A stretch of DNA of 64,000 nt from Nakamurella flava. GTDB lineage: Bacteria; Actinomycetota; Actinomycetes; Mycobacteriales; Nakamurellaceae. Of this stretch, positions 1-9,605 are shown piece by piece. Position 1 is the first letter of the stretch, and each line of letters begins with the position of its first letter. Under the pieces are notes generated by a model. That model worked only from the letters and a program-made list of their open reading frames with translations, was not told the DNA's origin and searched no databases. The DNA lies in assembly GCF_005298075.1 (NCBI RefSeq), contig NZ_SZZH01000003.1:372001-436000 (forward strand), written 5' to 3'. The translations under genes and the position numbers were made by a program.

Positions 1-148
1 CGTCGTCATCGAGGCCGAGCACCTGTGCATGGCGATGCGCGGCGTCCGCAAACCCGGGGCCACCACGACGACCTCGGCCGTCCGCGGCATCTTCCAGTCC
101 CGCGACCGCACCCGGGCCGAGGCGATGAGCCTGATCACCGGCCGGTGA
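1..148 (+). CDS. folE: GTP cyclohydrolase I, C-terminal end (partial)
   Basis: Only the last 48 codons are present; the gene enters from the left edge and is read in frame 2. The end of the protein contains [16 protein letters not shown] followed by a TTTSAVRG stretch, the typical C-terminal part of GTP cyclohydrolase I, with the zinc-ligand Cys and the Arg/Lys of the GTP pocket. The enzyme converts GTP to dihydroneopterin triphosphate, the first step of folate synthesis. Its TGA stop overlaps the GTG start of folP, so it is the first visible gene of a coupled folate operon. Confidence 0.93.
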   Translation, partial: VVIEAEHLCMAMRGVRKPGATTTTSAVRGIFQSRDRTRAEAMSLITGR

Positions 149-1080
149 ACGGCACCGCACCGGTGGATCCCGCCGACCTCCGCACCCTCGTCATGGGGGT
201 CGTCAACGTCACCCCCGACTCGTTCTCCGACGGCGGACGGTTCCTCGACCCCGCCGCCGCCGTCGAACGGAGCCGTCGGCTGGCCGAGCAGGGTGCCGAT
301 CTCCTCGACATCGGGGGCGAGTCCACCCGGCCCGGCGCGCACCGCGTGTCGGCGCAGGAGGAGACCGACCGGGTGGTGCCGGTCATCGCGGCACTGTCCC
401 GGGACGGCATCGCCTGCAGCGTCGACACCACCCGGGCCGCGGTCGCCGCCCAGGCCCTGGCCGCCGGGGCCGTGGTGGTCAACGACGTCTCCGGGGGATT
501 GGCCGATCCGGAGATGGCCGCCGTCGTGGCCGATGCCGGCGTGCCGTGGATCCTCATGCACTGGCGCGGCCACAGCGCCGGCATGGACGACCTGGCCCGG
601 TACGACGACGTCGTCGACGACGTGCACGCCGAACTCGACGCCCGGGTCGACGCGGCGATCAGCGCCGGCGTCGCGGCCGACCGGTTGGTCCTCGACCCCG
701 GTCTGGGTTTCGCGAAGACCGCCGACCACAACTGGGCCCTGCTGCGGGCCCTGCCCCGGATGACCGGCCAGCACGGTCCGGGTTGGGGCCTGCCCATCCT
801 GGTCGGCGCGTCCCGGAAGCGGTTCCTGGGCGCGCTGCTGGCCGACGAGTCCGGTCCCCGCCCGCCGGAGGGTCGGGAGGACGCCACCACCGTGCTGTCC
901 GGGTTGGCCGCGGCGGCCGGGGCGTGGGCCGTCCGGGTCCACGAGGCCCGCCCCTCCCGGGACGCGGTCCTGGTGGCCCACCACGCGACCGGAGTCCGGC
1001 CGACCCGCAGTCTGGCCCGGTGGCGACCGCGGCCCGCCGGCCCGGCGGAGCCGATCGACCAGGGAGGGCGCCGTGGCTGA
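145..1080 (+). CDS. folP: Dihydropteroate synthase
   Basis: FolP condenses p-aminobenzoate with hydroxymethyl-dihydropterin pyrophosphate and is the sulfonamide target. The protein is 311 residues. It has the N-terminal signature [15 protein letters not shown] at about 17-31, the pterin-loop motif GGESTRPGA at 57-65 and SRKRF near 221-225, all family landmarks. I chose the GTG at 145 because it overlaps the folE stop (GTGA) and sits about 15 residues before the first conserved strand; an in-frame ATG at 25 lies inside folE and would add an unrelated extension. The C-terminal 40 residues are Arg/Pro rich and probably disordered. It overlaps folB by 8 bases, which implies translational coupling. 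Confidence 0.95.
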   Translation: MNGTAPVDPADLRTLVMGVVNVTPDSFSDGGRFLDPAAAVERSRRLAEQGADLLDIGGESTRPGAHRVSAQEETDRVVPVIAALSRDGIACSVDTTRAAVAAQALAAGAVVVNDVSGGLADPEMAAVVADAGVPWILMHWRGHSAGMDDLARYDDVVDDVHAELDARVDAAISAGVAADRLVLDPGLGFAKTADHNWALLRALPRMTGQHGPGWGLPILVGASRKRFLGALLADESGPRPPEGREDATTVLSGLAAAAGAWAVRVHEARPSRDAVLVAHHATGVRPTRSLARWRPRPAGPAEPIDQGGRRG

Positions 1081-1462
1081 CCGCATCACGCTCACCGGGC
1101 TCGTCGTCCACGGCAAGCACGGGGTGTTCGCGCAGGAGAAGCGGGACGGGCACGACTTCGTCCTCGACGTCGTCCTCTGGCTGGACCTGACCGCCGCGGC
1201 CGCCGGGGACGACCTGACCAGGACGGTGCACTACGGCGAGCTGGCCCAGCTGGCCGCCGACGTCGTCGCCGGGCCCTCGCGCGATCTCATCGAGACGGTG
1301 GCGGCCGAGATCGCCGACGCCGTGATGGCGCGGTACCCGGTGCACGCGGTCGAGGTCACCGTCCACAAACCGAGCGCGCCGATCCCGCTGACCTTCGCGG
1401 ACGTGAGCGTCACCATCCGGCGTTCGGTCCGCAGCGGGCGGGCCGGGGCGCCGGCGCCATGA
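1073..1462 (+). CDS. folB: Dihydroneopterin aldolase
   Basis: FolB cleaves 7,8-dihydroneopterin to 6-hydroxymethyl-dihydropterin and glycolaldehyde. The 129-residue protein has the family N-terminus (I-x-L-x-G-x-x-x-HGKHGVF) and the conserved catalytic lysine in VHKPSAPIP near residue 98. The GTG start overlaps the 3' end of folP, and the stop overlaps the folK start as ATGA. Length and motifs fit the usual 115-130 residue enzyme. Confidence 0.95.
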   Translation: MADRITLTGLVVHGKHGVFAQEKRDGHDFVLDVVLWLDLTAAAAGDDLTRTVHYGELAQLAADVVAGPSRDLIETVAAEIADAVMARYPVHAVEVTVHKPSAPIPLTFADVSVTIRRSVRSGRAGAPAP

Positions 1463-1959
1463 GCCGCGCGGTGCTGTCGCTGGGCAGCAACGAGGGCGAC
1501 CGCATGGCGCATCTGCAGTCGGCGGTCGACGCCCTGGGCGACCTGGTCCGCGCGGTGTCCTCGGCGTACCGGACACCGCCGTGGGGCCCGGTGCCCCAGC
1601 CCGACTACTACAACCTGGTGCTGATCGCCGAGGACGGCGGCCGTGGGCCCCGCGTCTGGTTGGACCGCTGCCGGGAGCTCGAACGGGCCGCCGGTCGGGA
1701 CCGGTCGCCGGCGGCGGTGCGATGGGGACCGCGGACGTTGGACGCCGACGTCGTCACCGTCGAGGTGCATCGCCGGCCGGTCCGTAGCTCGGATCCGGAG
1801 CTCACGCTGCCGCACCCGCGAGCCGCCGAGCGGGCTTTCGTGCTCCTGCCGTGGGTGGAGATCGACCCGGCCGCCGAACTCCCGGACGCCGGCCCGGTGG
1901 CTGACCTCCTGGAGTCGCTGGACGTCACCGGGATCGAACGGGTCGGTCATGTGCGCTGA
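1459..1959 (+). CDS. folK: 6-hydroxymethyl-7,8-dihydropterin pyrophosphokinase
   Basis: HPPK transfers pyrophosphate from ATP to hydroxymethyl-dihydropterin, giving the FolP substrate. The 166-residue protein opens with [10 protein letters not shown], the standard beta1-loop motif, followed by YRTPPWG at about 35-42. The HPPK signature [11 protein letters not shown] near residue 93 carries the two magnesium-binding aspartates. Its ATG overlaps the folB stop by 4 bases, so folE-P-B-K form one operon in the same order as in mycobacteria. Confidence 0.95.
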   Translation: MSRAVLSLGSNEGDRMAHLQSAVDALGDLVRAVSSAYRTPPWGPVPQPDYYNLVLIAEDGGRGPRVWLDRCRELERAAGRDRSPAAVRWGPRTLDADVVTVEVHRRPVRSSDPELTLPHPRAAERAFVLLPWVEIDPAAELPDAGPVADLLESLDVTGIERVGHVR

Positions 1960-1971
1960 GGAGTGTCGGCG

Positions 1972-2487
1972 GTGAGCGCGCCGGAGGGCATCGGTCTGAC
2001 CCGGGCCCGGGACCTGGCCGTCGTCGCCGTCGTCGCCGCGGTCCTGGGCTACCTGCTGGTGCGGTTCAACTACAACCGGATGCCCCGCCTCCCGCAGTTC
2101 GCGGGCCTGGCTCCGGCGGTGCTGGGCATCGCCGAGGCCGTCTACGGCTACGTGCTGCGGCAACGGCTGCGCCGGTCGGCCGATCGCCGGCCGCGCGGCT
2201 CCCAGGTCGGTCCGACGTCCGCCGGCGACTGGTCCGACCGGGTCGAACCGGTCCCGGCGCTAACGGCCGCCCGGGCCCTGATGGCGGCCAAGGCGACGGC
2301 GCTGGCCGGCGCCGCGCTGGCCGGGCTGTGGATCGGCGTGCTGCTGCACGTGCTGCCCAGCTGGTCGGTCGTGGCGGCGGCGCAGGCCGACGGGATCGCC
2401 GCACTCATCGGCGTCGCCGGGTCGGCCGTCATGGTCGCCGGGGCGCTGTTCCTCGAGCGGTGCTGCCGCACCCCGGACGCCTCCTGA
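1972..2487 (+). CDS. DUF3180 membrane protein
   Basis: A 171-residue integral membrane protein of unknown function. Four hydrophobic segments are visible: about 12-30, 43-63 (interrupted by a charged turn), 105-125 and 135-155. The family signature region is the Y-L-L-V-R-x-x-Y stretch just after the first helix. A DUF3180 protein also follows folK in mycobacteria (the Rv3605c position), which supports the call. I chose GTG 1972 because GAGGAG at 1958-1963 lies 8 bases before it; an in-frame GTG at 1963 overlaps that ribosome site. Probably the last gene of the folate operon. Confidence 0.8.
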   Translation: MSAPEGIGLTRARDLAVVAVVAAVLGYLLVRFNYNRMPRLPQFAGLAPAVLGIAEAVYGYVLRQRLRRSADRRPRGSQVGPTSAGDWSDRVEPVPALTAARALMAAKATALAGAALAGLWIGVLLHVLPSWSVVAAAQADGIAALIGVAGSAVMVAGALFLERCCRTPDAS

Positions 2488-2589
2488 CCCGCCTGGCACT
2501 GGCCGGTAACGTAGCCGCACCGCGGCCGACACGGCATGTTCCGCCCGGTCGCGAGCCACCTGACGGGGTGTGAGAGGGCGCAGCGGCGA

Positions 2590-3597
2590 TCAGCGGCGGG
2601 GGTCTGCCACCAGCGGCGCGACGAGCTGCCCGACCACGGCGATGAGCCGCCGCCGCAGGGTCCGGCCCCGGTCGGCGAACACCCGCTGGTGCGCGACGTA
2701 CTCGGCCTTGCCGGCGGCCGTCTCGATGGCGATGGGCTGATAGCCCAGGTCACCGAGGTCATAGGGCGAAGCCCGCATGTCGACCGCGCGGATGTCCCGA
2801 GCCAGCCGGAACGCGTCCAGCAGGAGGTCGCCAGGAACCGCCGGGCCCAGCTTGTAGGCCCACTTGTAGACGTCCATCCCGGCGTGCAGGCAGGCCGGCT
2901 GTTCGTTCGCGACGCGGTGGTCGACGTCCGGGGTGGTCGCGTTGCGGGGTACGGCGGCCGGGGTGAAGAAGCGGAACGCGTCGTAGTGGCTGCAGCGCAG
3001 CGCCGAAGCCTCGACGACGGCATCGGTTCCGGACTGCCCGAGCCGCAGCGGCCACGCTCGGTGCCGCCGGGCGTCCGGTTCGGCGGACGACGGGGCGGCG
3101 GCCCGCGAACCGCCGGGGAGCATGGCGCCGAGCGGTCCGGCCGGGGGTGTGGTCGGTCGATAGACCATCGCCCACTCGTGCAGTCCGAAGCAGCCGAACT
3201 GGGGCGTCGCCGCGTCGGTGGCCGGCAGCAGCCGGCGGAGCAGGGAGACCAGGCCGGCCCGGTCCCGGGCCAGCGCGGCGGCGTCGACGGTGACCGCGAC
3301 GCCGGCCGCAGTGGACACCACACGGTGATGCCGCCAGCCGGCCCGGCCGTCGGCCCCGACCAGCGCTGTTGCGACGCCCGGGTGCCAACGCCGGAGTTCG
3401 CCCGGGCGCAATCGGTAGTAGGTGAACAGGAAGTCCTCCACCGGGTGGCTCGCGCCCACCCGGGCCCGGGCCCGTCGGCTCGCGGTCAGCTCGTCGGCGG
3501 CTTGTTCATGGGCGGCGGCCAGCGGCCGCCAGTCGGCGTCGGCGAGCAGCATCAGACCGTGGACGGGGTCCGGGTCCGGTCCGAGGGGTGCGTTCAC
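2590..3597 (-). CDS. 3-methyladenine DNA glycosylase-like actinobacterial protein
   Basis: A 335-residue soluble protein of a conserved actinobacterial family usually annotated as 3-methyladenine DNA glycosylase. I recognise the family from HPVEDFLFTYYRLRPGELRRWHPG near residues 50-75 and from the EWAMVYR, HYDAFRFFTPAA and GMDVYKWAYKLGP blocks. No helix-hairpin-helix or AAG-fold motif is evident to me, so the enzymatic label rests on family annotation. The start is GTG at 3597, overlapping the TGA of the upstream methyltransferase (GTGA), so the two are translationally coupled. The open frame extends upstream to 4269, but that part is antisense-like sequence inside the methyltransferase. Confidence 0.7.
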   Translation of the reverse strand: MNAPLGPDPDPVHGLMLLADADWRPLAAAHEQAADELTASRRARARVGASHPVEDFLFTYYRLRPGELRRWHPGVATALVGADGRAGWRHHRVVSTAAGVAVTVDAAALARDRAGLVSLLRRLLPATDAATPQFGCFGLHEWAMVYRPTTPPAGPLGAMLPGGSRAAAPSSAEPDARRHRAWPLRLGQSGTDAVVEASALRCSHYDAFRFFTPAAVPRNATTPDVDHRVANEQPACLHAGMDVYKWAYKLGPAVPGDLLLDAFRLARDIRAVDMRASPYDLGDLGYQPIAIETAAGKAEYVAHQRVFADRGRTLRRRLIAVVGQLVAPLVADPRR

Positions 3598-4427
3598 GAC
3601 CGCCGGACCGCCCGCCAGACGTGACACTGCATCGGCAGGCCCAGTGGCTCGTCGGCCGGCCGATCGGCCCGGTGGCGGTCGAGGGCGGCCCGCACCTCGT
3701 CGTCGAAGGTGGCCCGTCGGGCCGCTGACGCGGTCAGCACGATCGAATGCGTGTGGTGTTCGGCCAGCAACTGCGGCCCGGTGAGGGAACGGGTCCACGG
3801 CACCACGGTGTGCACGGGGATCGCGAACGCGGGGTGCGCGAACGGCGAGCCGGTCGGTTCCGGGGGCACGGCCGCCGATCCGTCGGTGGTCCGTCGCCGG
3901 GTCGGTCGGTCGAGGCGGTCCTTGGCCGTCTGGATGTCGCGCCGAAGTCGACGGGTCTCCGGGGTGTCGCGCGCTTCGTTGGCCAGCAGTGAGAGCACCC
4001 CACCCGGGCGCAGGACGCGGGCCACCTCGGCCAGCGCGGCGTGCGGCTCGAACCAGTGGAACGCCTGACCGACCAGCACTGCGTCGACGCTCGCGGCGGC
4101 CAGCGGGATGGCCTCGGCCCGGCCGTCCAGGACGGTGATGGAGGGGTGCCGACCGGTCAACTGCTCCCGCATTCCGGCCAGCGGTTCGACCGCCACCAGC
4201 GACCGACACCACGGGAGCACCGCGCCGGTGAGTATGCCGGTTCCCGCCGCCAGGTCGAGCACGTCCCACCGGGCGGACCTGTCGGCCCCGCCGTCGGGCA
4301 GCGCCAGGCGAACGGCGCGCTCGGGGTAGCCCGGCCGGTACCGGTGGTAGTCCCGGGCGACGGCGTCGAAGGAGCGGGCCAGTCGGGCCCGTCGTTCGTC
4401 GTCCGCGGAGCTCCGGGAGGCAGTCAC
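3594..4427 (-). CDS. Class I SAM-dependent methyltransferase
   Basis: A 277-residue soluble methyltransferase. It shows [16 protein letters not shown] near 20-35, as in UbiE/Tam-type enzymes. Motif I is the [14 protein letters not shown] stretch near residue 55. The acidic SAM-ribose residue is in [10 protein letters not shown] near 80, and motif III-like [10 protein letters not shown] lies near 145. The acceptor substrate cannot be read from sequence; many relatives are annotated trans-aconitate-type or uncharacterised. It starts with GTG and is divergent from lysS with 41 bases between start codons; a CACACT box 6 bases before the start could be a leaderless -10. It is coupled to the downstream glycosylase-like gene. 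Confidence 0.85.
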   Translation of the reverse strand: MTASRSSADDERRARLARSFDAVARDYHRYRPGYPERAVRLALPDGGADRSARWDVLDLAAGTGILTGAVLPWCRSLVAVEPLAGMREQLTGRHPSITVLDGRAEAIPLAAASVDAVLVGQAFHWFEPHAALAEVARVLRPGGVLSLLANEARDTPETRRLRRDIQTAKDRLDRPTRRRTTDGSAAVPPEPTGSPFAHPAFAIPVHTVVPWTRSLTGPQLLAEHHTHSIVLTASAARRATFDDEVRAALDRHRADRPADEPLGLPMQCHVWRAVRRS

Positions 4428-4454
4428 CGGACCAGTGTGACCTGCGGTGGCCAG

Positions 4455-4460
4455 TAGGCT
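4455..4460 (+). promoter_or_regulatory. Candidate -10 box (TAGGCT) of leaderless lysS mRNA
   Basis: TAGGCT fits the actinobacterial TANNNT -10 consensus and lies 8 bases before the lysS GTG, with no ribosome-binding site between. This is the arrangement expected if transcription begins at or within a base or two of the start codon. Confidence 0.5.
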
Positions 4461-4468
4461 GGTCTGTC

Positions 4469-6004
4469 GTGACTGCGACGCCCTCCGATCAGCCCACGCC
4501 CACCGCCGCCGAGCCCGACGACCTGCCCGAGCAGCTGCGGGTGCGGCGCGAGAAGCGGCAGCGGCTGCTGGACGGCGGTGTCGACCCGTACCCCGTCGGT
4601 GTGTCGCGGACCACGTCGCTGGCCGACGTCCGCGCCGCCCATCCCGACCTGCCGCCGGACACCGACACCGGTGAGGTCGTCGGGGTCACTGGGCGCGTCA
4701 TCTTCCTGCGGAACTCGGGCAAGCTCTGCTTCGTGACCCTGCGCGAAGGCGGCGCCGGCGACACCGGCACCGAGCTGCAGGCGATGATCTCGCTGGCCGG
4801 GGTGGGGGCGGACGCGCTGGCCGCGTTCAAGAGCGACGTCGATCTCGGCGACCACCTGTTCGTGCACGGCACCGTCATCACCTCGCGCCGGGGGGAATTG
4901 TCGGTGATGGCCGACTCGTGGTCGCTGACGGCGAAGTCGCTCCGTCCGCTGCCGGTCGCCCACAAGCCGTTGTCGGAGGAAAGCCGGGTCCGTCAGCGTT
5001 ACGTTGATCTCATCGTCCGCCCGCAGGCGCGCAAGACGGTGGAAACGCGGGCCGCGGTGAATCGGTCGCTGCGTGAGACGCTCACCGGCCGGGGATTCCT
5101 GGAAGTGGAGACCCCGATGCTCCAGGTGTTGCACGGTGGAGCCGCGGCGCGACCCTTCGTGACGCATATGAACGCCACCGACATGGACGTGTACCTGCGA
5201 ATCGCACCGGAGTTGTACCTCAAGCGGGCCGTGGTGGGCGGCATCGACCGGGTCTTCGAGATCAACCGTAATTTCCGGAACGAGGGTGTCGACTCCTCGC
5301 ATTCCCCGGAATTCGTGATGCTCGAGGCCTACCAGGCCTACAGCGATTACAACGGAATCGCGGAGCTGACCCAGGCGCTCATCCAGCGCGCCTGTGTCGC
5401 GGTGCACGGTTCGACGACAGCGATCCACGCCGACGGTTCGGAGTACGACCTCGGTGGGGAATGGGCGTCCATCACCCTGTTCGGTTCGCTGAGCCAGGCG
5501 CTGGGCACCGAGGTCACCGTCGCGACGCCGATGGCCGAACTGGTCGCGTTCGCCGAGCAGCACGACGTGCCGGTCGCCCCGCACTACGGCCCGGGCAAGC
5601 TGGCCGAGGAACTGTTCGAGGCGCTGGTGGTCCCGGGCCTGGTCGCCCCCACGTTCGTGCGCGATTTCCCCGTCGAGACGGCCCCTCTGGTCCGCGCCCA
5701 CCGCACCGAACCCGGCCTGACCGAGAAGTGGGACCTGTATCTGCGGGGATTCGAGACCGCCACCGGCTATTCGGAGTTGGTCGATCCGGTGACGCAGCGG
5801 GAGCGATTCGTCGACCAGGCGCGTTTTGCCGGTCTGGGCGACGACGAGGCCATGCGACTGGACGAGGATTTCCTGCGGGCGATGGAGTACGGAATGCCGC
5901 CGACCGGCGGAATGGGCATGGGAATCGACCGATTGATCATGGCGCTGGTCGGCCTGGGTATCCGCGAGACCATCCTGTTCCCGTTCGTCCGTCCGGGAGA
6001 CTGA
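4469..6004 (+). CDS. lysS: Lysyl-tRNA synthetase, class II
   Basis: LysS charges tRNA-Lys with lysine and ATP. The 511-residue protein has an N-terminal anticodon-binding OB fold (about 60-180, with [19 protein letters not shown]) and a class II catalytic core. Motif 1 lies near RQRYVDLIV, motif 2 is [20 protein letters not shown] around 265-285, and motif 3 is [14 protein letters not shown] near 485. The motif residues look intact. It sits next to lsr2 and clpC, as in mycobacteria. An intrinsic hairpin follows at 6025-6048. Confidence 0.97.
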   Translation: MTATPSDQPTPTAAEPDDLPEQLRVRREKRQRLLDGGVDPYPVGVSRTTSLADVRAAHPDLPPDTDTGEVVGVTGRVIFLRNSGKLCFVTLREGGAGDTGTELQAMISLAGVGADALAAFKSDVDLGDHLFVHGTVITSRRGELSVMADSWSLTAKSLRPLPVAHKPLSEESRVRQRYVDLIVRPQARKTVETRAAVNRSLRETLTGRGFLEVETPMLQVLHGGAAARPFVTHMNATDMDVYLRIAPELYLKRAVVGGIDRVFEINRNFRNEGVDSSHSPEFVMLEAYQAYSDYNGIAELTQALIQRACVAVHGSTTAIHADGSEYDLGGEWASITLFGSLSQALGTEVTVATPMAELVAFAEQHDVPVAPHYGPGKLAEELFEALVVPGLVAPTFVRDFPVETAPLVRAHRTEPGLTEKWDLYLRGFETATGYSELVDPVTQRERFVDQARFAGLGDDEAMRLDEDFLRAMEYGMPPTGGMGMGIDRLIMALVGLGIRETILFPFVRPGD

Positions 6005-6024
6005 CCACACGACGGTGGGAACGT

Positions 6025-6048
6025 GCGGCGCCCCTCGTCGGGCGCCGC
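6025..6048 (+). terminator. Hairpin after lysS
   Basis: A perfect 9-bp GC stem (GCGGCGCCC / GGGCGCCGC) with a 6-base loop starts 21 bases after the lysS stop. There is no T-tract, which is common for actinobacterial terminators. Confidence 0.6.
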
Positions 6049-6090
6049 GCGCGGTTGCCGACAATGGCGTCGGGAATGCGGGGCAACGTC

Positions 6091-6144
6091 TATCCTGATG
6101 TCGGGGTTGTCGGCGGCGGTACTTCGGCCCGGCAGAACCCCGAC
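6091..6144 (+). promoter_or_regulatory. lsr2 promoter -10 and leader hairpin
   Basis: TATCCT at 6091-6096 is a good -10 candidate and would start the transcript near 6103. Immediately there, GTCGGGGTT (6100-6108) can pair perfectly with AACCCCGAC (6136-6144), which is followed by an A-rich run. The lsr2 mRNA would then carry a leader of about 120 bases opening with a strong hairpin. The -35 is not recognisable. Confidence 0.4.
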
Positions 6145-6222
6145 AAAAATGCGTCCGGATACGACAGCATCCATCTACGTCTCTTCATGCCGACGTTCAT
6201 CGGCACCGGGAAGGAAACTCGC

Positions 6223-6594
6223 ATGGCGACCATGACCACCGTCACATTGGTGGACGACCTCGACGGCACGGAGGCCGAGGAATCGGTTTCCTTCGCTCTC
6301 GACGGCGCGAACTACGAAATCGATCTGAGCGAGGACAACGCGGCCAAGCTGCGTGATTCGCTGGCCGTGTTCGTCGCCAACGCCCGTCGCGTCGACGGTG
6401 GTCGGCGGGGATCCCGCGGCCGGGCCCGCGGCGCCGCCCCCGCGGCCAAGCCGGCCAAGTCGTCGCGGTCCACCCCGGACCGGGAGCAGACCGCCGCCAT
6501 CCGCGAGTGGGCCCGGGCCAACGGTCACGAGGTCTCCGAGCGCGGCCGGCTGTCCGCCGCCGTCCTGCAGGCGTTCGAGGAAGCCCACGCCTGA
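6223..6594 (+). CDS. lsr2: Lsr2 nucleoid-associated protein
   Basis: Lsr2 is the actinobacterial H-NS-like protein that bridges AT-rich DNA and silences acquired genes. The 123-residue protein has the N-terminal dimerisation domain (TTVTLVDDLDGTEAEESVSF onward, residues 5-60), a basic Ala/Lys/Arg linker (65-90) and a C-terminal DNA-binding domain. That domain has IREWARANGHEVSERGRLSA, in which RGR is the AT-hook-like minor-groove motif. I chose ATG 6223 because GGGAAGGAAA lies 5-8 bases upstream; the open frame continues far upstream without family similarity. Gene order lysS-lsr2-clpC matches mycobacteria. Confidence 0.96.
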   Translation: MATMTTVTLVDDLDGTEAEESVSFALDGANYEIDLSEDNAAKLRDSLAVFVANARRVDGGRRGSRGRARGAAPAAKPAKSSRSTPDREQTAAIREWARANGHEVSERGRLSAAVLQAFEEAHA

Positions 6595-6628
6595 TCGGTC
6601 GGCCGGTGCCGTCAATCGGCACGCTTGT

Positions 6629-6700
6629 CCACGGCGCCCCGTCCGGGTGCGCCGGCCGTTCCTGCGGGATCCGGCCGGCGTTCCGGACGGGGCGCCGTGG
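6629..6700 (+). terminator. Very long nested hairpin between lsr2 and clpC
   Basis: An 18-bp perfect inverted repeat (6629-6646 with 6683-6700) encloses a second perfect 9-bp stem (6650-6658 with 6672-6680). The pair folds into one extended stem-loop 34 bases after the lsr2 stop. It is most simply a terminator for lsr2 that separates it from clpC. The symmetry means it could act on both strands. Confidence 0.65.
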
Positions 6701-6734
6701 CGTTGTTCGCCCACGGCTTACCGCGTGGTGTGGC

Positions 6735-6871
6735 GGAAACCTGGGGGCTGATGCGACGTTGTCTACAGGTGACGGCACGGTGCGCGGTGTCGTCACCACT
6801 TCGGCATCTTCGACCGGGTCCTGCCTCTGGTCGGTCCCGCCGGGGAGTACCACCAGGGTTCGCCCGAACCC
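6735..6871 (+). promoter_or_regulatory. clpC upstream region: SigR/SigH-like promoter and 16-bp palindrome
   Basis: GGAAAC (6735-6740) followed 17 bases later by GTTGTC (6758-6763) resembles the SigR/SigH thiol-stress promoter pattern (GGAAY...GTT). That would fit the known stress control of actinobacterial clpC. Nearer the start, 6856-6871 is a palindrome with perfect 7-bp arms (GGGTTCG/CGAACCC) and a 2-base centre, a possible operator. It does not match the ClgR consensus spacing. Both readings are inferences. Confidence 0.35.
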
Positions 6872-6902
6872 ATCCTGCAGCGCACGCTGGTGAGGAGTGC
6901 AC

Positions 6903-9449
6903 ATGTTCGAACGGTTTACCGATAGAGCTCGTCGAGTTGTCGTGCTGGCCCAGGAAGAGGCCCGCATGCTCAACCACAACTACATCGGCACGGAACACAT
7001 CCTCCTCGGCCTCATCCACGAGGGCGAGGGCGTCGCGGCCAAGGCCCTGGAGTCCCTGGGCATCGCCCTGGAGGGCGTCCGCGCGCAGGTCGAGGAGATC
7101 ATCGGCCAGGGCCAGCAGTCGCCGTCCGGGCACATCCCCTTCACCCCCCGGGCCAAGAAGGTCCTCGAGCTGAGCCTGCGTGAGGCGCTGCAGCTCGGCC
7201 ACAACTACATCGGCACCGAGCACATCCTGCTCGGCCTCATCCGTGAGGGCGAGGGCGTCGCCGCCCAGGTGCTGGTGAAGCTGGGCGCCGACCTCAACCG
7301 CGTGCGCCAGCAGGTGCTGCAGCTGCTGTCGGGCTACCAGGGCAAGGAGACGGCGGCCGCCGAGGGCGGACGCTCCGAGGGCTCCTCCTCGACCTCGCTC
7401 GTGCTCGACCAGTTCGGTCGCAACCTCACCCAGTCGGCCCGCGAGGGCAAGCTGGACCCGGTCATCGGCCGGGAGAAGGAGATCGAGCGGGTCATGCAGG
7501 TGCTGTCCCGCCGCACCAAGAACAACCCGGTGCTGATCGGCGAGCCCGGCGTCGGCAAGACCGCCGTCGTCGAGGGCCTGGCCCAGGCAATCATCCGCGG
7601 GGACGTCCCGCAGACCCTGAAGGACAAGCACCTCTACACGCTCGACCTCGGGTCGCTGGTCGCCGGTTCCCGGTACCGCGGTGACTTCGAGGAGCGTCTG
7701 AAGAAGGTGCTCAAGGAGATCCGCACCCGCGGCGACATCATCATGTTCATCGACGAGATCCACACCCTCGTCGGGGCCGGTGCGGCCGAGGGCGCCATCG
7801 ACGCGGCGTCCATCCTCAAGCCGATGCTGGCCCGTGGTGAGCTGCAGACCATCGGCGCGACCACCCTCGACGAGTACCGCAAGTACGTCGAGAAGGACGC
7901 GGCGCTCGAGCGGCGCTTCCAGCCGATCCAGGTCGGCGAGCCCTCGGTGGCCCACACCATCGAGATCCTCAAGGGTCTGCGCGACCGCTACGAGGCGCAC
8001 CACCGCATCACCATCACCGACGACGCGCTGGTCGCCGCGGCGACCCTCGCCGACCGCTACATCAGCGACCGGTACCTGCCGGACAAGGCGATCGACCTGA
8101 TCGACGAGGCCGGCGCCCGGATGCGCATCCGCCGGATGACCGCGCCGCCGGACCTGCGCGACTTCGACGAGAAGCTGGCCGCCGTCCGCAAGGACAAGGA
8201 GTCGGCGATCGACGCGCAGGACTTCGAGAAGGCCGCCGCCCTCCGGGATTCGGAGAAGCAGCTGCTGACCAAGAAGAACGAGCGCGAGAAGGCCTGGAAG
8301 GACGGCGACCTGGACGTCATCTCCGAGGTCGACGACGAGCAGATCGCCGAGGTGCTGGCCAACTGGACCGGCATCCCCGTCTTCAAGCTCACCGAGGAGG
8401 AGACGACCCGTCTGCTGCGCATGGAGGACGAGCTCCACAAGCGCATCATCGGGCAGAACCAGGCCGTCAAGGCCGTCTCCCAGGCGATCCGCCGCACCCG
8501 GGCCGGCCTCAAGGACCCGAAGCGTCCGTCGGGGTCGTTCATCTTCGCGGGCCCGTCGGGCGTCGGGAAGACCGAGCTGACCAAGGCGCTGGCCGAGTTC
8601 CTCTTCGGCGACGAGGACGCGCTCATCCAGGTCGACATGGGCGAGTTCCACGACCGGTACACCGCGTCCCGGCTGTTCGGGGCGCCCCCCGGATACGTCG
8701 GCTACGAGGAGGGCGGCCAGCTCACCGAGAAGGTGCGGCGCAAGCCGTTCTCGGTCGTGCTGTTCGACGAGATCGAAAAGGCGCACCAGGACATCTACAA
8801 CACGCTGCTGCAGGTGTTGGAGGACGGGCGGCTGACCGACGGTCAGGGCCGCACGGTCGACTTCAAGAACACGGTCATCGTGTTCACGTCGAACCTGGGC
8901 ACCGGCGACATCTCCAAGTCCGTGAGTCTGGGCTTCGCCCAGGGCAACACCGACCAGTCGAACTACGAGCGCATGAAGCAGAAGGTCAACGACGAGCTCA
9001 AGCGCCACTTCCGGCCCGAGTTCCTCAACCGCATCGACGACGTCGTGGTCTTCCATCAGCTCACGCCGGTGGAGATCAACCAGATGGTCGACCTGATGCT
9101 GGGTCGCGTCGAGACCGCGCTGAAGAACAAGGACATGGCCCTGGAGGTCACCGACGCGGCCAAGACGCTGCTCGGCGAGCGGGGCTTCGACCCGGTGCTC
9201 GGCGCCCGCCCGCTGCGTCGCACCATCCAGCGCGAGATCGAGGACAAGCTCTCGGAGAAGATCCTCTTCGACGAGGTCCGTCCCGGGCAGGTTGTGCTGG
9301 TCGACGTCGCCGAGGCGACCGACGAGCTGACCGGCAAGCCCACCAAGGTCTTCACCTTCCGCGGTGAGGACAAGGCCGTGCCGGAGCCCGTGGCTGCCGG
9401 CGTGGCCGGCGATGCCGGGGACATCTCCCTGGAGAAGGACGCCGGCTGA
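6903..9449 (+). CDS. clpC: ATP-dependent Clp protease ATPase subunit ClpC
   Basis: ClpC is the Hsp100 unfoldase that feeds substrates to ClpP. The 848-residue protein has two Clp N repeats (about 1-145), each with [16 protein letters not shown]1 carries Walker A GEPGVGKT near 213-220 and Walker B MFIDEIH near 280. A UVR/middle domain spans about 425-465, and NBD2 has Walker [10 protein letters not shown] near 550 and an arginine finger in the LNRIDD region. I chose ATG 6903 because GAGGAG lies just before it; a GTG two codons earlier is possible. Full length for the family with no lost motif. Strong terminators flank it. Confidence 0.97.
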   Translation: MFERFTDRARRVVVLAQEEARMLNHNYIGTEHILLGLIHEGEGVAAKALESLGIALEGVRAQVEEIIGQGQQSPSGHIPFTPRAKKVLELSLREALQLGHNYIGTEHILLGLIREGEGVAAQVLVKLGADLNRVRQQVLQLLSGYQGKETAAAEGGRSEGSSSTSLVLDQFGRNLTQSAREGKLDPVIGREKEIERVMQVLSRRTKNNPVLIGEPGVGKTAVVEGLAQAIIRGDVPQTLKDKHLYTLDLGSLVAGSRYRGDFEERLKKVLKEIRTRGDIIMFIDEIHTLVGAGAAEGAIDAASILKPMLARGELQTIGATTLDEYRKYVEKDAALERRFQPIQVGEPSVAHTIEILKGLRDRYEAHHRITITDDALVAAATLADRYISDRYLPDKAIDLIDEAGARMRIRRMTAPPDLRDFDEKLAAVRKDKESAIDAQDFEKAAALRDSEKQLLTKKNEREKAWKDGDLDVISEVDDEQIAEVLANWTGIPVFKLTEEETTRLLRMEDELHKRIIGQNQAVKAVSQAIRRTRAGLKDPKRPSGSFIFAGPSGVGKTELTKALAEFLFGDEDALIQVDMGEFHDRYTASRLFGAPPGYVGYEEGGQLTEKVRRKPFSVVLFDEIEKAHQDIYNTLLQVLEDGRLTDGQGRTVDFKNTVIVFTSNLGTGDISKSVSLGFAQGNTDQSNYERMKQKVNDELKRHFRPEFLNRIDDVVVFHQLTPVEINQMVDLMLGRVETALKNKDMALEVTDAAKTLLGERGFDPVLGARPLRRTIQREIEDKLSEKILFDEVRPGQVVLVDVAEATDELTGKPTKVFTFRGEDKAVPEPVAAGVAGDAGDISLEKDAG

Positions 9450-9472
9450 CGCCTGGTCTCTAGCGGCGCTGA

Positions 9473-9512
9473 CGAACGGCCCGGTCCCGCACCCGCGGGG
9501 CCGGGCCGTTCG
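9473..9512 (+). terminator. clpC terminator (18-bp stem)
   Basis: 9473-9490 pairs with 9495-9512 over 18 positions with a single G-T wobble and a 4-base loop, 24 bases after the clpC stop. It also lies beyond the end of the opposing mutY gene, so it could end transcription from both directions. Confidence 0.8.
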
Positions 9513-9605
9513 GCCGTTCCGGGCCGTCGCCGGGTGTGCCGCAGCAGGACGTCGGACCTCCGCGATCCGGTGGGCTCTGTCCCGCGCCCTCGACGGCGGC
9601 GCCGG

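Noticed and set aside
2590-4269. A single 559-codon open frame on the minus strand
   Set aside because: Its first 224 codons overlap the methyltransferase gene in another frame and have no family similarity; a GTGA junction at 3594-3597 gives a sensible start for the real protein.
6612-9056. An 814-codon antisense open frame across clpC
   Set aside because: High-GC codon bias makes the complementary frame open. Its composition mirrors ClpC in reverse, and clpC is unmistakable on the other strand.
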